DNA of 64,000 nucleotides from Silene latifolia (lineage: Eukaryota; Streptophyta; Magnoliopsida; Caryophyllales; Caryophyllaceae). The notes below the pieces were generated by a model. It made no database searches. It was not told where the DNA came from and was given only the letters and a program-made list of their open reading frames with translations. The translations under genes and the position numbers were made by a program. The stretch spans positions 313,740,238-313,804,237 of the forward strand of contig NC_133537.1 of the NCBI RefSeq assembly GCF_048544455.1, read 5' to 3'. This document shows, one piece after another, positions 23,233 to 35,800 of this stretch. Position 1 is the first letter of the stretch. Every line of letters begins with the position of its first letter.

Positions 23233-24627
23233 ATGCCTGGAACTAGCGACACGAACCTCAACCAACTTCAAGATGGTAATGATCGAATCCTAGCCGCGCT
23301 AGCCCAAATACAAGTTACTCAAGACCAAGTGTATGATCGCCTTGACACCATCGAGGGTCGGATCTACGCCGTAGAGAGGAGATTGCCTCCTCACGAAAGT
23401 GAAGTAGTAGGTGACTTTGCAAGTGAATCCAAGGACGAAAATCCTCCCATGGGACTAACTGTAACTGAGAAAAGACTCCAATACTTAGAGGAGCAATTGA
23501 TGTACCTTAAAGGGGATGACATTTATAGGGAGAATAATCGCAAGTATGAGGCCGTCAACTCCAAATTGCCAACCAACTTCAATATGACGGATATCCCTAA
23601 ATTCAAGGGGCACGAAAACCCTTTGAACCACATCCGTGCCTTCAAGGATTACATGTCTATCAAAGGCATCAAACCCGAGATGTTCTTAAGGATCTTTCCT
23701 TCATCTCTTGACACCATCCCAAAACAATGGTTCTACTCTTTAGGACACAAGAAGATCGCTACTTAGGAAGATGCCGCGATTGAATTTGCTAAGCAATACG
23801 CGGATAATGCTGAGATCCAAGTTAACATGCACACTCTAGAGGTTCTTACCCAAAATGACAAAGAAGGATTCACCGACTTCCTAAGTAGGTGGAGGAAGAC
23901 TAGTACCCAACTAGTTGAACGTCCGGATGAGGCTACCCTTGTGGAGAAGTTCGTGGATAATCTCAAACCCATCTATGCCAATCATTTGAGATACCAAAAC
24001 ATCAAGACTTTCAAGGACTTAACCGTACTAGGGACAAGGATTGAAGATGACATCCGTAAAGGGCTCTTGTCCAAAACGGTAGGTCGAGGATACCAAGGCT
24101 CAACTAGTCGTTCATACGGCTCCACTAGCAAGACTGATGAAGTTAACCTTCTCGAGCCATCCAAGAAAAGTACCCCACCAAGGAAATTCAGAAATCTTGG
24201 GGACACTTACTCCAACGCTCTAAAAAGGTTAATGAAACAAGGCAAACTCCAACCCATTGGACCTACTCCCGAACCCGAAAAGAAATCCAAATTCTGGGAC
24301 GAAAACTCGTACTGTGAGTACCATAGGGGCAAGGGGCATGACACAGAAAAATGTTACAAATTGAAAAATGTGCTTCAAGACATGATGTAAGATGGTCGAC
24401 TACCAATACCGCCGGGAGGTAAACCCAACAACACTCATAATCCTCTTGGAGTTCTAGTGATTACAAGTGACGAATCTACCTTAGATTGTTCACACCTCAT
24501 TTCTCCAATTGAAGATGAGATCCATGCAATCGAGAGTGAGGGGTTCTACTCTACTATCTCCCCTACCATTTCCAACTTCATTACATGGGCAAGGAGTGTG
24601 GATAGACAAGTTTGAGAATTAGAAAAT
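23233..24627 (+). pseudogene. gag: Tat-A gag
   Basis: The frame starts MPGTSDTNLNQLQDGNDRI and has a coiled-coil-like N-terminal part (about residues 10-100). The retrotransposon-gag core follows (KFKGHENPLNHIRAFKDYM; LRIFPSSL; LTQNDKEGFTDFLSRWR; LVEKFVDNLKP). The nucleic-acid-binding motif is of Tat type, CEYHRGKGHDTEKC near 24310-24353. One frame is kept throughout but carries TAG at 23764 (Trp expected before EDAAIEF), TAA at 24388 and TGA at 24613. Gag forms the particle that packs the RNA. It runs on into the protease frame without a frame change. Confidence 0.9.
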
Positions 24628-26190
24628 GTGGTGACAACTTTACATGATCCCAACGCAACACCCAAGGAGCATGTGCCACTAATCTTCTCTCAAAACGTTA
24701 CTATGCAAGAAATAGTCGCCGTGGTTGATAAATTAGTCGACCAAATCATACGACTAGAAGATGAAATCATGAAAATGAGGGAACTAGCTACGATCAATGA
24801 AGTATGGGCCGATGATGATGAGGACGAGTACCTCATTGAAAACTCCCTAGTCAAGGAAATAGTCCAAAATGGTGAAGACCAAGATGTGGACCACCTAACT
24901 CGTTCGGGGCGTCCATATCAAAACACTACTCAAAATGGCCCAATCAACGTTGTCACACCAAATGATAACGAAGATGACTCCACTGACCATTTGCTCAAGC
25001 AATTACAGAAGACAAAGGCTGATCTTTCAGTCTGGCAATTAGTAGCAAGCTCATTCCCACATCGCCAAGCTTTACTGCAAGCTTTGGCCAAGCTAAATGT
25101 AGCACATAACTCGACACCCGAAGATGTAGTCAACTTGGTCTTCCAAGAATCACCGAAGCTAAGTAATCCCATTACTTTCTCAGACGAAGATTTGCCACCT
25201 TTTGGCGCTAGTCACAACTTAGCTCTTTACATCACTGTCATTTGTCTAAAGAAGAATGTGCCAATGACCTTGGTAGATGATGGCTCTGCGGTCAATGTCA
25301 TACCCCTCAAAACGGCATACAAATTAGGCATAAAAGAGTCGGATTGGACCCCTACCAATCAAGGTGTTCGCGCATATGACGGTACACGACGAAAGGTAGT
25401 AGGACTTTCTAACCTAACCATAGCCACAAGGCCAATTGAGCGAAAGGTTAACTTCCAAATAGTGGACATTGAAGCTTCCTTCAACATACTTCTAGGAAGA
25501 CCTTGGATTCACGCTTCCAAAACGGTAACATCCACCCTTCATCAGAAGATCAAGATCCCACTAAATGGCAAAGTGGTGACGATCACTTCGTCACCCATCA
25601 AGGCAATAATCGAAAAGAAATCAAACAATCAAGTCCTTGCAGACCTAGTACATGAACTTGGGGGCTTCCAAAGCATAAGTGTCATAGAAAGCGAATTGGC
25701 ACCCTTATACTATGATCCCTACTCCAACTTGGTGATCAACCACATACTCAAATCCCAGGGATACTTCCCTGGAATGCCTTTGAACCCTATTCGAAGAAAC
25801 ACCTTTGCACCATACAAGGAAGGCAACTCAAAGAGGATACCACTTGGACTAGGGTACAAACCCACTAAAGAAGAGATTCTCGAGATGCTTGCTCAAGCTC
25901 AAAACCGTAAGTATGTAGGAGTCCAAATGCGACCCTATCTCCCTACCCTAAATGGGTACTTTGTTAAGGAAGGAAGTCTAGAACTCTTTCACGGATTTCC
26001 CGAGCTTTGGCATTATCTCGAGAGGAAGCTAGCTGGAATCGAGATCTTTCACGATTGCCACTTCATCCCTCCAGAAACGGTTCCTACCGTCAAAACCCGT
26101 CAAGCACCTTGCTTAGACGAACAAGCTGTTAGTCTATTGTTGGAGAAGATCGATTCGTTAGAGCCGCGCAGGATGAGATCATTACCATGA
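24628..26190 (+). pseudogene. pol: Tat-A gag-pol linker and aspartic protease
   Basis: 520 open codons in the gag frame. The retropepsin-like domain has VPMTLVDDGSAVNVIP near 25260-25305 (Asp-Asp-Gly at the active site rather than Asp-Ser-Gly) and the flap-end phrase FNILLGRPWIH near 25480. Residues after that are the linker to RT. A frame change near 26160 moves the reading into the RT frame, where AAQDEIITMILQDDH continues. The protease would cut the polyprotein. Confidence 0.88.
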
Positions 26191-28140
26191 TACTTCAGGA
26201 CGATCACTACAACCCTACCGCGTTAATCACAGAAACTAACGCGAGTCATCAGAAAGGATGGAGAAAATCAATCAAGTGGACCAACAATCAAGGAAGACTC
26301 TTCAAGCTCACCACTGGAGAAGGAGAGATGTTCAAAGGAGAACCAGAAGACGATGAGTTCGAATCGGAGTCGGAGTCAGCGTCGGAGTCTAGAGAAGTAA
26401 CTAAGGAGTCACCTCCTGTCGTCATCCCCACTCCCTTTTTTTCTCTTAGTTTAGCCTCGAGTAGTAACAGTAGTTCGGGAAATGTCCCAACCACTGTCCC
26501 TTTGCCGCCACTGACCACAGATCAGATGGCTTCTTTGTTTCAACTTTTCTCAAACTTTAATATGAATAAATCAGGTTCTGCTTACTCTTTGTGTTATCTT
26601 GAGTGCAATTCTGTTTACGATGATACTGAGGATGACCAAGACCCAGACTCAATCGAAATACCTCCCTACGTAGCCAAAGAAATACTACAGGAAGGGGAAG
26701 GGGGACCAGTAATAGAGGACACCGAACCCATCAATGTAGGAACCGAACTAGAACCCCAAGAACTTAGGATAGGGACTACCTTGAGCTCTACCGAAGGGGC
26801 CGATTTCATAGACCTCCTAAACGAGTTCAAAGACGTTTTCTCTTGGTCCTACAAAGACATGCCAGGGATCGACAGGGATATCGCTGAACATAGAATCCCG
26901 ATTAAGCCAGGTTTCAAACCTGTAAAACAGAAGCTTCGACGATTGAGAACGGAATGGGCTCTCAAGATTAAGGAAGAAGTTGATAAGCAATTCAAAGCCG
27001 GGTTCATCAAAGTTTCCGAGTATTCTGACTGGGTAGCCAACATAGTGCCTGTACCCAAAAAGGATGGGAAAATCCGTGTTTTTGTTGATTTTAGGGACTT
27101 AAACAAAGCAAGTCCTAAACATGACTTCCCTCTACCACACATCGACATATTGGTGGACAATACTACAGACCACGCATTACTATCCTTCATGGATGGATAT
27201 GCGGGCTATAACCAAATCAAAATGGCCATAGAAGACATGCATAAGACCGCCTTTGTCACTCAATGGGGAACCTATTGCTATACGGTCATGCCGTTTGGGT
27301 TGATCAACGTCGGATCTACATATCAACGCACCACAACTACACTCTTACATGACATGATGCACAAAGAAGTTGAGGTATACGTAGACGACATGATTGTCAA
27401 GTCCAAGGATAGAGAGGGGCATATTGCGAACCTTCGCAAATTTTTCGCAAGACTACGAAAGTACAACATGAGGCTTAATCCTCAGAAGTGCGCATTCGGA
27501 GTAACGTCTGGAAAACTCCTGGGATACGTTGTTAGCCAACGAGGTATAGAGATAGACCCTTCCAAGATCAAGGCTCTGATCGAAATGCCACAACCTCAAA
27601 CAGAAAAAGAAGTCAGAGGATTCCTAGGGAAAGTGCAATATATAAGTCGATTCATATCGAAACTCACCATGATTTGCGAGCCTATCTTCAAGAAGCTCAA
27701 GAAAACAGACCACACCATGTGGGATGATGATTTTCAAAAGGCATTTGACCGAATCAAAGAGATATTGGCTAAACCACCAGTGCTCATGCCACCTCAACGA
27801 GATCAACCTCTTGGTTTATATCTCACAGTAACCGAAACAGCCATGGGTGCCATGCTAGTTCAAACTATAGGAAGTGAAGAAAGGGCTATCTACTACCTTA
27901 GTATGAAGTTCTTGGAGTACGAATGTAAATACTCACAACTTGAAAAGACACGCCTCGCTCTTGTGTGGGCAACGAAGAAACCCGTCCTCAACGGACGCCT
28001 AGAGAGATGGACTTTAATGCTCTCAGAATTTGACCTCAAATACGTGCCTCTGAAAGTTATAAAAGGTCGCGCCGTCGCCGAATTCTTCGCAGAAAATCCC
28101 ATCAATGACGCACAAACGATTGACACTGGTCATTTCCGGA
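26187..28140 (+). pseudogene. pol: Tat-A reverse transcriptase and first RNase H
   Basis: After an acidic Ser/Glu linker (SESESASES near 26360) comes WSYKDMPGID and HRIPIKPGFKP (RT entry), VANIVPVPKKDGKIRVFVDFRDLN, then YNQIKMA and the intact active site YVDDM at 27378-27392. RNase H follows (LGLYLTVTETAMGAML; CKYSQLEK; LMLSEFDLKYVP). The frame is open for 659 codons, longer than any other in the window. A one-base change near 28130-28140 ends it, and the true frame goes on as DVDSWDLYFDGASN. Confidence 0.93.
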
Positions 28141-29905
28141 CGAGGATATACTCCAAACTGATGTAGACTCCTGGGACCTTTACTTTGATGGAGCATCAAA
28201 CTTAAGAGGATTTGGAATAGGAGTGTTGATCTTTTCTCCTGAAGGCGAGCATACACCAATCGCTGTCAAACTTGACTTCGAGGTGACAAATAACACTGCA
28301 GAATACGAAGCTTGTCTCATTGGACTACAAGCGGCAGTGAGCTTAGGCATTAAAAACCTCCGAGTACATGGGGATTCATCCCTGATCATCAACCAAGTTA
28401 CGGGATCTTGGAAAATCCGAAGCGAAAGCCTAGCACCATATCAAGCTAGAATAGACCAAGTTCCTCAATTCTTTGATCACGTGACATATCTACACTTACC
28501 TCGGGAAGAAAATCAATTTGCAGATGCTCTTGCAAAACTCGCATCTTTGATTAATATGCCAGATGACATGGTGGAAATGCCTTTGTGCAACGAACGACGG
28601 TCAGAGCCAGCTTATGTCCACCAAATCACCGATGAAGAGGAAATCGCGCAGGAACCCTGGTTCCAAGCAATCCTGGATTTCAAGCTCAATGGTACCTATC
28701 CACCTGATATGGACAAAAGGGGACAACGTGCTATACGCCTACTAGCTTCCCAATACGTTCTCATGCAAGGAGAGTTATACAAAAGAACACCTCTTGGTGT
28801 AATCCTACGTTGCCTTGATCATTCACAGGCGCGAAAAGTGATGGAAGAAGTCCACGATGGAGAAGGCGGTCCTCACATGAGCGGGCCCATGATGGCAAAG
28901 GAAATCACACGTTTGGGGTATTATTGGACCACAATGGAATTCGATTGCATCAAATACGTGAGACATTGCCACAGTTGCCAAATCTTCGGGAATGTATAAC
29001 ACGTCCCTCCTTCATTGCTCTATACGATGACATCTCTTTGGCCATTTTCCGCCTGGGGAATCGACATAACCGGGAAGATAACCCCAGCCGGAACAAGAGG
29101 TCACTGTTTCATCCTAGTGGCAATCGACTATTTCACCAAATGGGTGGAAGCGGCTTCCTACACTAGTCTCACGGCCAAAAATGTGGCAAAGTTCATACAA
29201 AACAACATCATCTGTCGATATGGTTGCCCACATGAGATCATTAGTGATAATGGATCACATTTCCAAGCTGAGACCGAGCAGTTGTTAGCCAAGTACAAAA
29301 TTAGACATCACCACTCTTCGCCCTATTGACCACAGGCTAATGGCGCGGTAGAGGCGACAAACAAAAACGTTGTCACAATTCTCAAGAAAATGATTGACAA
29401 CTATCGCGATTGGCCAAGCAAGATACCCTTTGCTTTGTGAGGATATCGTACATCTGTTAGGATGCCCACTGGGGCTACTCCTTTCTATTTGACCTACGAC
29501 ATGGAAGCTGTACAACCAGTCGAGCTAGAGATACCATCCTTGCGTATTTTACTCGAAAGTCAAATCCCAGAATCCGACTGGAAGAGGTATAGATATGAAG
29601 AACTCATCCTCCTGGATGAACGTAGGCTACGCGCCTTGCATAATGTCCAAACATATCAAGCACGTATCAAACGAGCTTTCAACAAAAGGGTTAAACCAAG
29701 AAACATCAAGGAAGGAGACTTAGTACTCAAATCGGTTAGAGCTCTTTTACCTGTCGACCCACGAGGAAAATTCAAACCTAATTGGGCCGGACCATTTCTA
29801 GTCAAGTCCATACTTCCAGGGGGTGCGGTTAGAATCACAGACTTAGATGGGAATGAGTTTTCCAACCCGACGAACCTTGACCAACTAAAACGGTACTATG
29901 CCTAG
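28141..29905 (+). pseudogene. pol: Tat-A second RNase H and integrase
   Basis: The second RNase H, of archaeal type, shows YFDGASN, NNTAEYEA with the Glu and VHGDSSLI with the Asp, and ends at QFADALAKLASL; it marks the Tat lineage. The integrase HHCC zinc domain follows (YVRHCHSCQIF near 28960). The core has GIDITGK, ISDNGSHF and NGAVEATNK, giving Asp-Asp-Glu. The C-terminal part is 29462-29905 (FKPNWAGPFLVK, ending LDQLKRYYA). Stops are TAA 28997, TGA 29327 and TGA 29438; at the last, Tat-B has Trp (FALWGYRTS). Confidence 0.93.
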
Positions 29906-30440
29906 AATAGGAACAAGAACGCGCCTCGCGTAACCTCACGTGTCGCTTTTATGGCACTAAATAAACGGCCCCTGGCCAAGCTGAAATAAGCTAATGTCAC
30001 TTTGCTCTTGCATTTTGACAAATTTGTCATCCTCATTTCATCAAATAAACTAAACTGCACCTTCAGAGTAAGCAAAAGCTCATGCTTATTTTCTAAGTTC
30101 CTTACAAGCTCTTACTTAGAACAATTATTCTTTTACATTTACTCGAACTACGCGCAAGGGTTTGATTTCATTTTCTAAATGAATACGTAGGCAATCCTTC
30201 ACAGGACACAACCCACCATTTTAAAATGTAAATAGAAGGACATTTGCATTGCATTTGGAATTCGACAAGAATAATAAATAAAAAATCGCAACGGTTTCAT
30301 AACCATTTAACTTTTTTATTTCATTCATTTTCTAATAATAGTACGCTACATAATAAAAATAAAATAGGCTAGGATTCTAAAAACCCCACCTTTTTTATTA
30401 CAACAATAATAATAATAATAAATAATAGCAAAGACTCGGG
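29906..30440. other. Tat-A spacer between pol end and antisense gene 1
   Basis: Non-coding. It contains the phrase ATACGTAGGCAATCC near 30184, which recurs inverted in Tat-B (GCCTACGTATC at 58658 and 60212), and an AATAATAATAAT run at 30403-30425. Confidence 0.55.
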
Positions 30441-31973
30441 CTATTCTTCCATCTTCCCTTTGCCCTTGTCATTCTTGTCATACTTCTTGTCACGACCTCG
30501 AGCCGGACGCTCTTGCGCCACTTCGGACCTAATCACCAACGGTCTTTCTCGAGGCCTAGACTTCCCATTCTTGTCAATCACTTTATCCACGACAGGAGAG
30601 GTCTTCGGTTTCTTCGAAGGATGAACAACTCGAAACCCGGCTTCTTCCTCTCCCTCAGTCAAATGCTTCTCTTTCTCCTTTTCCACCTCGCGCACCTTGT
30701 AGTCAACGGGCTCGCGCTTCCTTAATCTCTCGCGCTCTTCCGGAGTAGTAGCTTTCCTCCATCGCAGATAAGAATCCGACACCCATAAAGCATTAGCAGA
30801 AGAGTTCAAGAATCATACGTTTCTCTGAGCCCATTTAATGGCCCACTCCCTTCGGCTCTCTGTAGTAAGCGCCACAGCAGTCTCCGGGACGGTATCGAGC
30901 TTTGGGATCGTCTGCTTTAGTCCAACCTGTCTCATCAGCCTTTCCGGGAAGATGCACACCATAAATTCCAAGCCAGGAATGCGCACAGATCGAGTAGGAT
31001 CCAAAGAGGACACTCCAGGATGTGATTTGAGGTGCCACCACAGTACAATCCATCTAATCAAAGGGCCGTCATCACTCTTCAGTTTGTTCCCCCAATAATT
31101 GCAGACCCGGGTGAAGTCTACCATGTAAAGCCTGGTCCTCATTGCAATTGAACGAGCATGATAAGAAGGAACATGAACTGGGGGCTCGATCAATCGAAGC
31201 CGTTCCATAAGCCAAACCTACCAAAAGCGGGTATTAGACATCAAAAAAAAAAAAGAAAAAAAAAAACGAAAAGGAAAGAAAAAAAGAAAAAAAAAACGAA
31301 AAAAAGAAGAAGAGAAGAAGAGAAGGAAATGATCTTTCACCTGCAGAATGACGGGACTTCCCAAATACGGTAGGTCGCGGTTGGCTTTCCTATTATCCAA
31401 ACCCAAAAGGATCTCTCCAAGACATAAGCAAGCTGGGCTCCTGCGCAGCTCCATTTGCTCAACAAGTCCCAGAAGACGGGGATCACCTCTCAAGTCTTTA
31501 TCAACATGCCCTTGGAAGACATATACACGCAACAAGCAAAATCCAAAGGACCTTCACCTAGCAACATAAGAAACGGTGGGGTCGGCCCTGTTAATGAATC
31601 GGTCAATGAAGTCCAACATTCGCACTCCCTTCGAGGTCACTAGACGGTCAACCTCGAGTCTAGTCAACCCAAGCAAGTCTCTAAATTTGCTTTTATACCC
31701 TTGCGAAGTAGAAGGAATGGCAAGCAAGTGTTCAGGGTCCCACCCACCAATCGCAGCAATTTCTTCAGGAAATGGGCAAATATCGCCTCCAGGGAACGCA
31801 AAAACATGGTAATTCGGGTCCCAATAATCAAGACAAGCATCCAAGAATGGTTTGATAACCTTGATAAGCTTCAAACTCAACAATGATCCAAGATTAAAGG
31901 CGCCCATATCATATTTCTCCATGTTGGAAAATTCGTTAGTCCATTCTTTTATGCGAATCTCCAAAGTATTCAT
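30441..31973 (-). pseudogene. Tat-A antisense gene 1, two exons, DUF7745/plant-mobile-domain-like
   Basis: Opposite in direction to pol. Exon 1 is 31973-31341 (ATG at 31973) and exon 2 is 31217-30441, with a 123 bp GT-AG intron whose pyrimidine tract is the A-rich run at 31243-31320 on +. Phase is kept across the junction; the model codes 469 residues. Visible: FLDACLDYWDPNYHVFAFPG, DICPFPEEIAAIGGWD, and a Lys/Glu-rich tail (KEKEKHLTEGEEE; KYDKNDKGKGKMEE). This resembles the DUF7745 or plant-mobile-domain proteins linked to Tat elements; the family name is from memory. TGA codons at 31554 and 30813 break it, both explainable as TGG or CGA changed by one transition. Function unknown. Confidence 0.7.
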
Positions 31974-32055
31974 GATGAGGGATTATTTTGAGAATTTTAT
32001 GTAATAAGACGAAGAAGCGACGGAAGAATTGTGTGAATAAGAGCTCTATCGACGT

Positions 32056-32066
32056 CTCTATTTATA
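32056..32066 (-). promoter_or_regulatory. TATA box of antisense gene 1
   Basis: The - strand reads TATAAATAGAG, 83 bp upstream of the ATG at 31973. It is close to the LTR TATA (TATAAATAGGAG). Upstream of it, at 32101-32166, is a copy of the LTR-type block with CTGCGCCTGCGCCTCTTC, read on the + strand. In the LTR the block also lies upstream of the TATA box, but there its CTCTTCC form is on the transcribed strand's sense side, so the order is shared and the orientation is not. Confidence 0.7.
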
Positions 32067-32100
32067 CTAATTTCTGTTTCCAAAAATCGCTGAACGTAAC

Positions 32101-32166
32101 CACCTTGGAACAGCGCAGACTGCGCCTGCGCCTCTTCAAAGGGACGCAGCTCATGCTACGCCTCTT
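32101..32166. repeat. LTR-type GC-rich block upstream of antisense gene 1
   Basis: Reads CTTGGAACAGCGCAGACTGC, then two CGCCTCTTC phrases (GCGCCTCTTC and ACGCCTCTTCC). The same layout, a TTGGAACAGACGCAGC start followed by paired CTCTTCC phrases, is found in the Tat-A LTRs. Confidence 0.85.
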
Positions 32167-32170
32167 CCTT

Positions 32171-32896
32171 AGCTTGATTTCTGTGATTTTCCACGTTGGA
32201 TCTTTCCTAATTCCGTGACGAATAATTTCCTATTCCTACGGGTTATTATTTTGGTAAATACGTGGAAATTACCATATTTCGTGTTTCCTAATTCCGCGGG
32301 CACGCATTTCGAGACGACGTCGACATTTTTGCCATTTTCCACACTTGCACATTTTCATTTTAGGAAATAATTTTCATTATAATTCATTTTAGGAAATAAG
32401 TTTCATACTAATTTAATTCATTTCAAAATTTACATATTTATTTCATTTATATTTCTTTTATTCCTTTTTTTTCATTTCATTTCTAAACTTATAGGTCTCT
32501 ATTTTTTTATTTTTTTTAGGGGTAACCCTCCCTACCATCCGGTCATTTCCGGCAAAATTTTTGCATTTTTTTTGCGTGCTTTTGAGTCATTCGTTTTGCG
32601 CTAATTCAGACCATGTGTATATACAAACGTGTGTTCTACATGATTTCTATGTAAATTTCGGCAGCATGACGGCGTAAACCGTCATCTACCAAACCTGTTC
32701 AAAGCTAACCTGCAGATACAAGCAACACAACCCAGCAGCAAAGGCACTCAGGCCATCTTATATATAACCAAAAAGGGAAATGTACAACAAACTGGGGGCT
32801 CTCGCCCCAAACAAAGTCCAAAATGTTCAAAATAAAGGTCCAAAATGTACAAATGTGCAAAATACGGCCAACAAACAAACAAAAAACTAAACAAAA
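32171..32896. other. Tat-A spacer between the two antisense genes
   Basis: AT-rich, no coding frame. Contains TTTCATTT-type low-complexity DNA at 32340-32520 and the presumed 3' untranslated end of antisense gene 2. Confidence 0.5.
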
Positions 32897-35800
32897 CTAC
32901 TGCTGGTCGCCCTCCAACTCCGCAACTCTTCCCGCGAGAGCAGCAATCTCGGCGTCCCGAACCTCGAGCTCCCTCAACAAGCGAGTTTTTGTCTCCTCCC
33001 GAGATCGAGCCAACTCTCGCTCTCCGGCTCGCGGTCCCCCTGCAAAACAACAAAATTTGCTCATGTCAATCATTTCCAGCAATTACAAGAAAAGTTGGAA
33101 AATCAAAATTCAAAAAACGAAATAGGCACAAGGTTCATACCTGACGACCTCGACCGCCGACAAGTGCCCCGACGGCAGTAGCTCGCAACCAGTTGGCCAT
33201 CCTCCACAACGCCACGAACCGAGACGGCGCAACCTGCATTTTCAAAAGAAGTTCTCAATAATTGAATAAGTTCAACCAAGTGTGTTCTTACACAAAAATT
33301 ATGCAAATTAGAGGCTCACCCTCCGAATCAGATGCTGCCAGTCATCCAGGCCAGCATCCGTCACAGCCACGTCAAAGTCACGCAGCTCGGAGATCGTCGT
33401 CCTCCCAGTCGCGTCAGTGTACTCGCGGGTCTCGGGGTACTCTGGGGGCTCGATGCCCGCCGCCTCAAACTCCTGCAAAGTCAAATGTTTCTCATTAATC
33501 GATGATCTTTCATCGTAGTTTTAAAATCAAAAATAAAGGAGAGAAAAAATGCTCACCACCACCGGCCAGTACGCCAACCTCCCGTAGAGGAACGCCGAGT
33601 AGTCCTCGCCAGGAAGAAGGAGGGTGTCACCACCAACGCCAGCCAAGTCAGCCTCCTCTCAGCCTCAGAAGGCTCCCTGAACATCGTCTTAGGAGGATCG
33701 ATGGGAACCGTCAACACATCCCGAGAGCACTGATGAGCCAAACGCTCGCCCAAGTACCACACAGGACCCATCGACGTCCTCAACAGCAGCCGGCTCGAGC
33801 TCCTAGGCCGAAGGACCTCAGCCACAAAAGGAGGCGCTCCAGCGTACTCCGCCCAAGGCCTGGGCACCCACTGGGACAAGACAAACAAGGAATCATTCTT
33901 ATGATCGATTTAAAAGCAATATAGAAGCAAATGAATATAAGTGAGATGTTTACGCTGTCTAACTGAAGAGCGTTCACGTCCCGCCGGTAGACACCGTGAG
34001 AAGAACGCTTGCTCTTCGTCCTGCACATCACCCAATCTCTCACCACGGGATAGGCCTTCTCCAGCGGCTCCGTCCTCTTGGGCGCGAGGCCCGGAAAGTA
34101 GGAGTACACCCACGCCTATAAAGCGAGATAGTCAATGACGATCTTTCGTAATTTGACAAAGAAAGGAATTGATTTTAGTCCGAATGAAGGTTCATACCTC
34201 CAACAGTAGTCCAGGTCCGACAGCGCTAGGAGAAGTCCCCTTCTCCATCAACTCCGGACGAACCATGGCCCTCATGAAGCGGATGAGGACCGCAAAACCA
34301 GCAGTGACCCAGTCCCAACGCCCTAGGGAGCTCAGGTCAGAAAGGAAGGGAAGAAGCTTCGTCGACAGCCTCTCTCCCTTGTCTCCGAGGTAAATCGAAG
34401 ACAAAAACCACCAGAGCCACAAACAAGCCGTCTGCTCAGCTGTACAGGGAGGAGGAGCCGTCTCCCTCCCATCAATCGTCACCAGCGCCAGGATCTTTCC
34501 CGCGAAGTAGTCTCGAACGTAGGAGCTGGGTACCAAACCAGGCACCGTGACAGCCTTCGGCGACAAGTTTCAGCCAATCTACCTCCTAGCCTCGGCCGAG
34601 TCCACCCTCATGGCAGTCTCCGGCCACTCCACAGCCTCAGCCCCACACGGCAGACCAGAAATCGCGTCGTAGTCCTCCAAAGTGACTCCCACCTCACCAA
34701 AAGGCATGTGAAAAGTGGAAGTCGTATCCCAGAATCAGTCCAAGAAAGCGCGGACCAGGCTAAGGTTAGCCCGCAGCTTCCTCTTCGCGATATCCCTCCA
34801 TGCCTGCACCAAGGCATCAAACGCTCCGCGATCGATCATGGCGCGCTCCTCCGCCGACAGCCGCTCGTAGCACTCCATCGCTGTCGTGTAACCCGAGAAC
34901 GACCTGATGTTCCCGGCCTCCTATTGTGATTTGAAACAAAAACTATCTTTAGTTTTGAATGAAAATTGGAAGAGATATGAACAAATGAATTAAAGAAGAT
35001 GAGTGATGAGTAGTGAATTCCTATTTACCAAGCTCTTCACCGTCCTGTAGGACAAGTGACCCTCTGCAGCCCAAAGCAGGTGCCTACTCTCCCAGGTCTC
35101 AGCCGACGCGGGAGCTCCCCTCAGCTGACGACCTCCTCGTCCAACGTTGGCCCGTCTCGGGGCCTCCTCCTCCTCAACAGCTTCCTCCTCGTGGACCTCG
35201 TCCCCGGCAGCCATCACCGCAGCGGTGAAAGCCTGCTCCAAAGCCTCCTCGATCACGGCAGAGTCTATCTCCATGGGAACTCTCCCAGAAGTAGAAGCCT
35301 CATCACCTGCAACATTAAAGCAAATTTAGGCCGCGTCGCGTGACGGCGAGCCTTAGTTAAGGGATTTTCGAGCCTTCGAAAGCCCTGAAATTGCTCTTTT
35401 CTCGCCATCTTTGGCCATATTATCACAAACCCGAACACTCATGTGGTAATTAGGGTCAAGTCAAGCCTAATTTGAAGCCTATTTCCGGGTTCGAGCCGAA
35501 ATTTCGGCAACATTTCGTTATAACGGCGATTATGCCCTAGAAATGTGTCCTGAAAAAGCCATCACGAACCAAAATTCCGAGATGATAGGAAGTTTACCCA
35601 TCATCCAAGGATCCAAAATATCAAGTTTCATCGCAAATGGACAATCCTAAGGCTATTTTCGAAGCAATTTACGGTTTAGCTGTGAAACCGTCTCAAATTC
35701 ACTCAAATGCTCAAAACTCAACGAAAATTCGAAACAAATACATGGTTATGTTCCTTATATTACCAATTATCCATTTCTAATACCAATTTCGCAAGGCAAA

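Noticed and set aside
26288..27190. Opposite-strand frames in Tat-A pol
   Set aside because: Shadows of the RT frame; similar opposite-strand frames occur in Tat-B at 63237-63734 for the same reason.
32748..33144. Alternative frames around the end of antisense gene 2
   Set aside because: They read through intron 7 and out of phase with the coiled-coil exon; they do not fit the spliced model.
33502..35343. Several + strand frames rich in Arg/Ser/Pro
   Set aside because: Shadows of the GC-rich exons of antisense gene 2, which has better splice and domain evidence.
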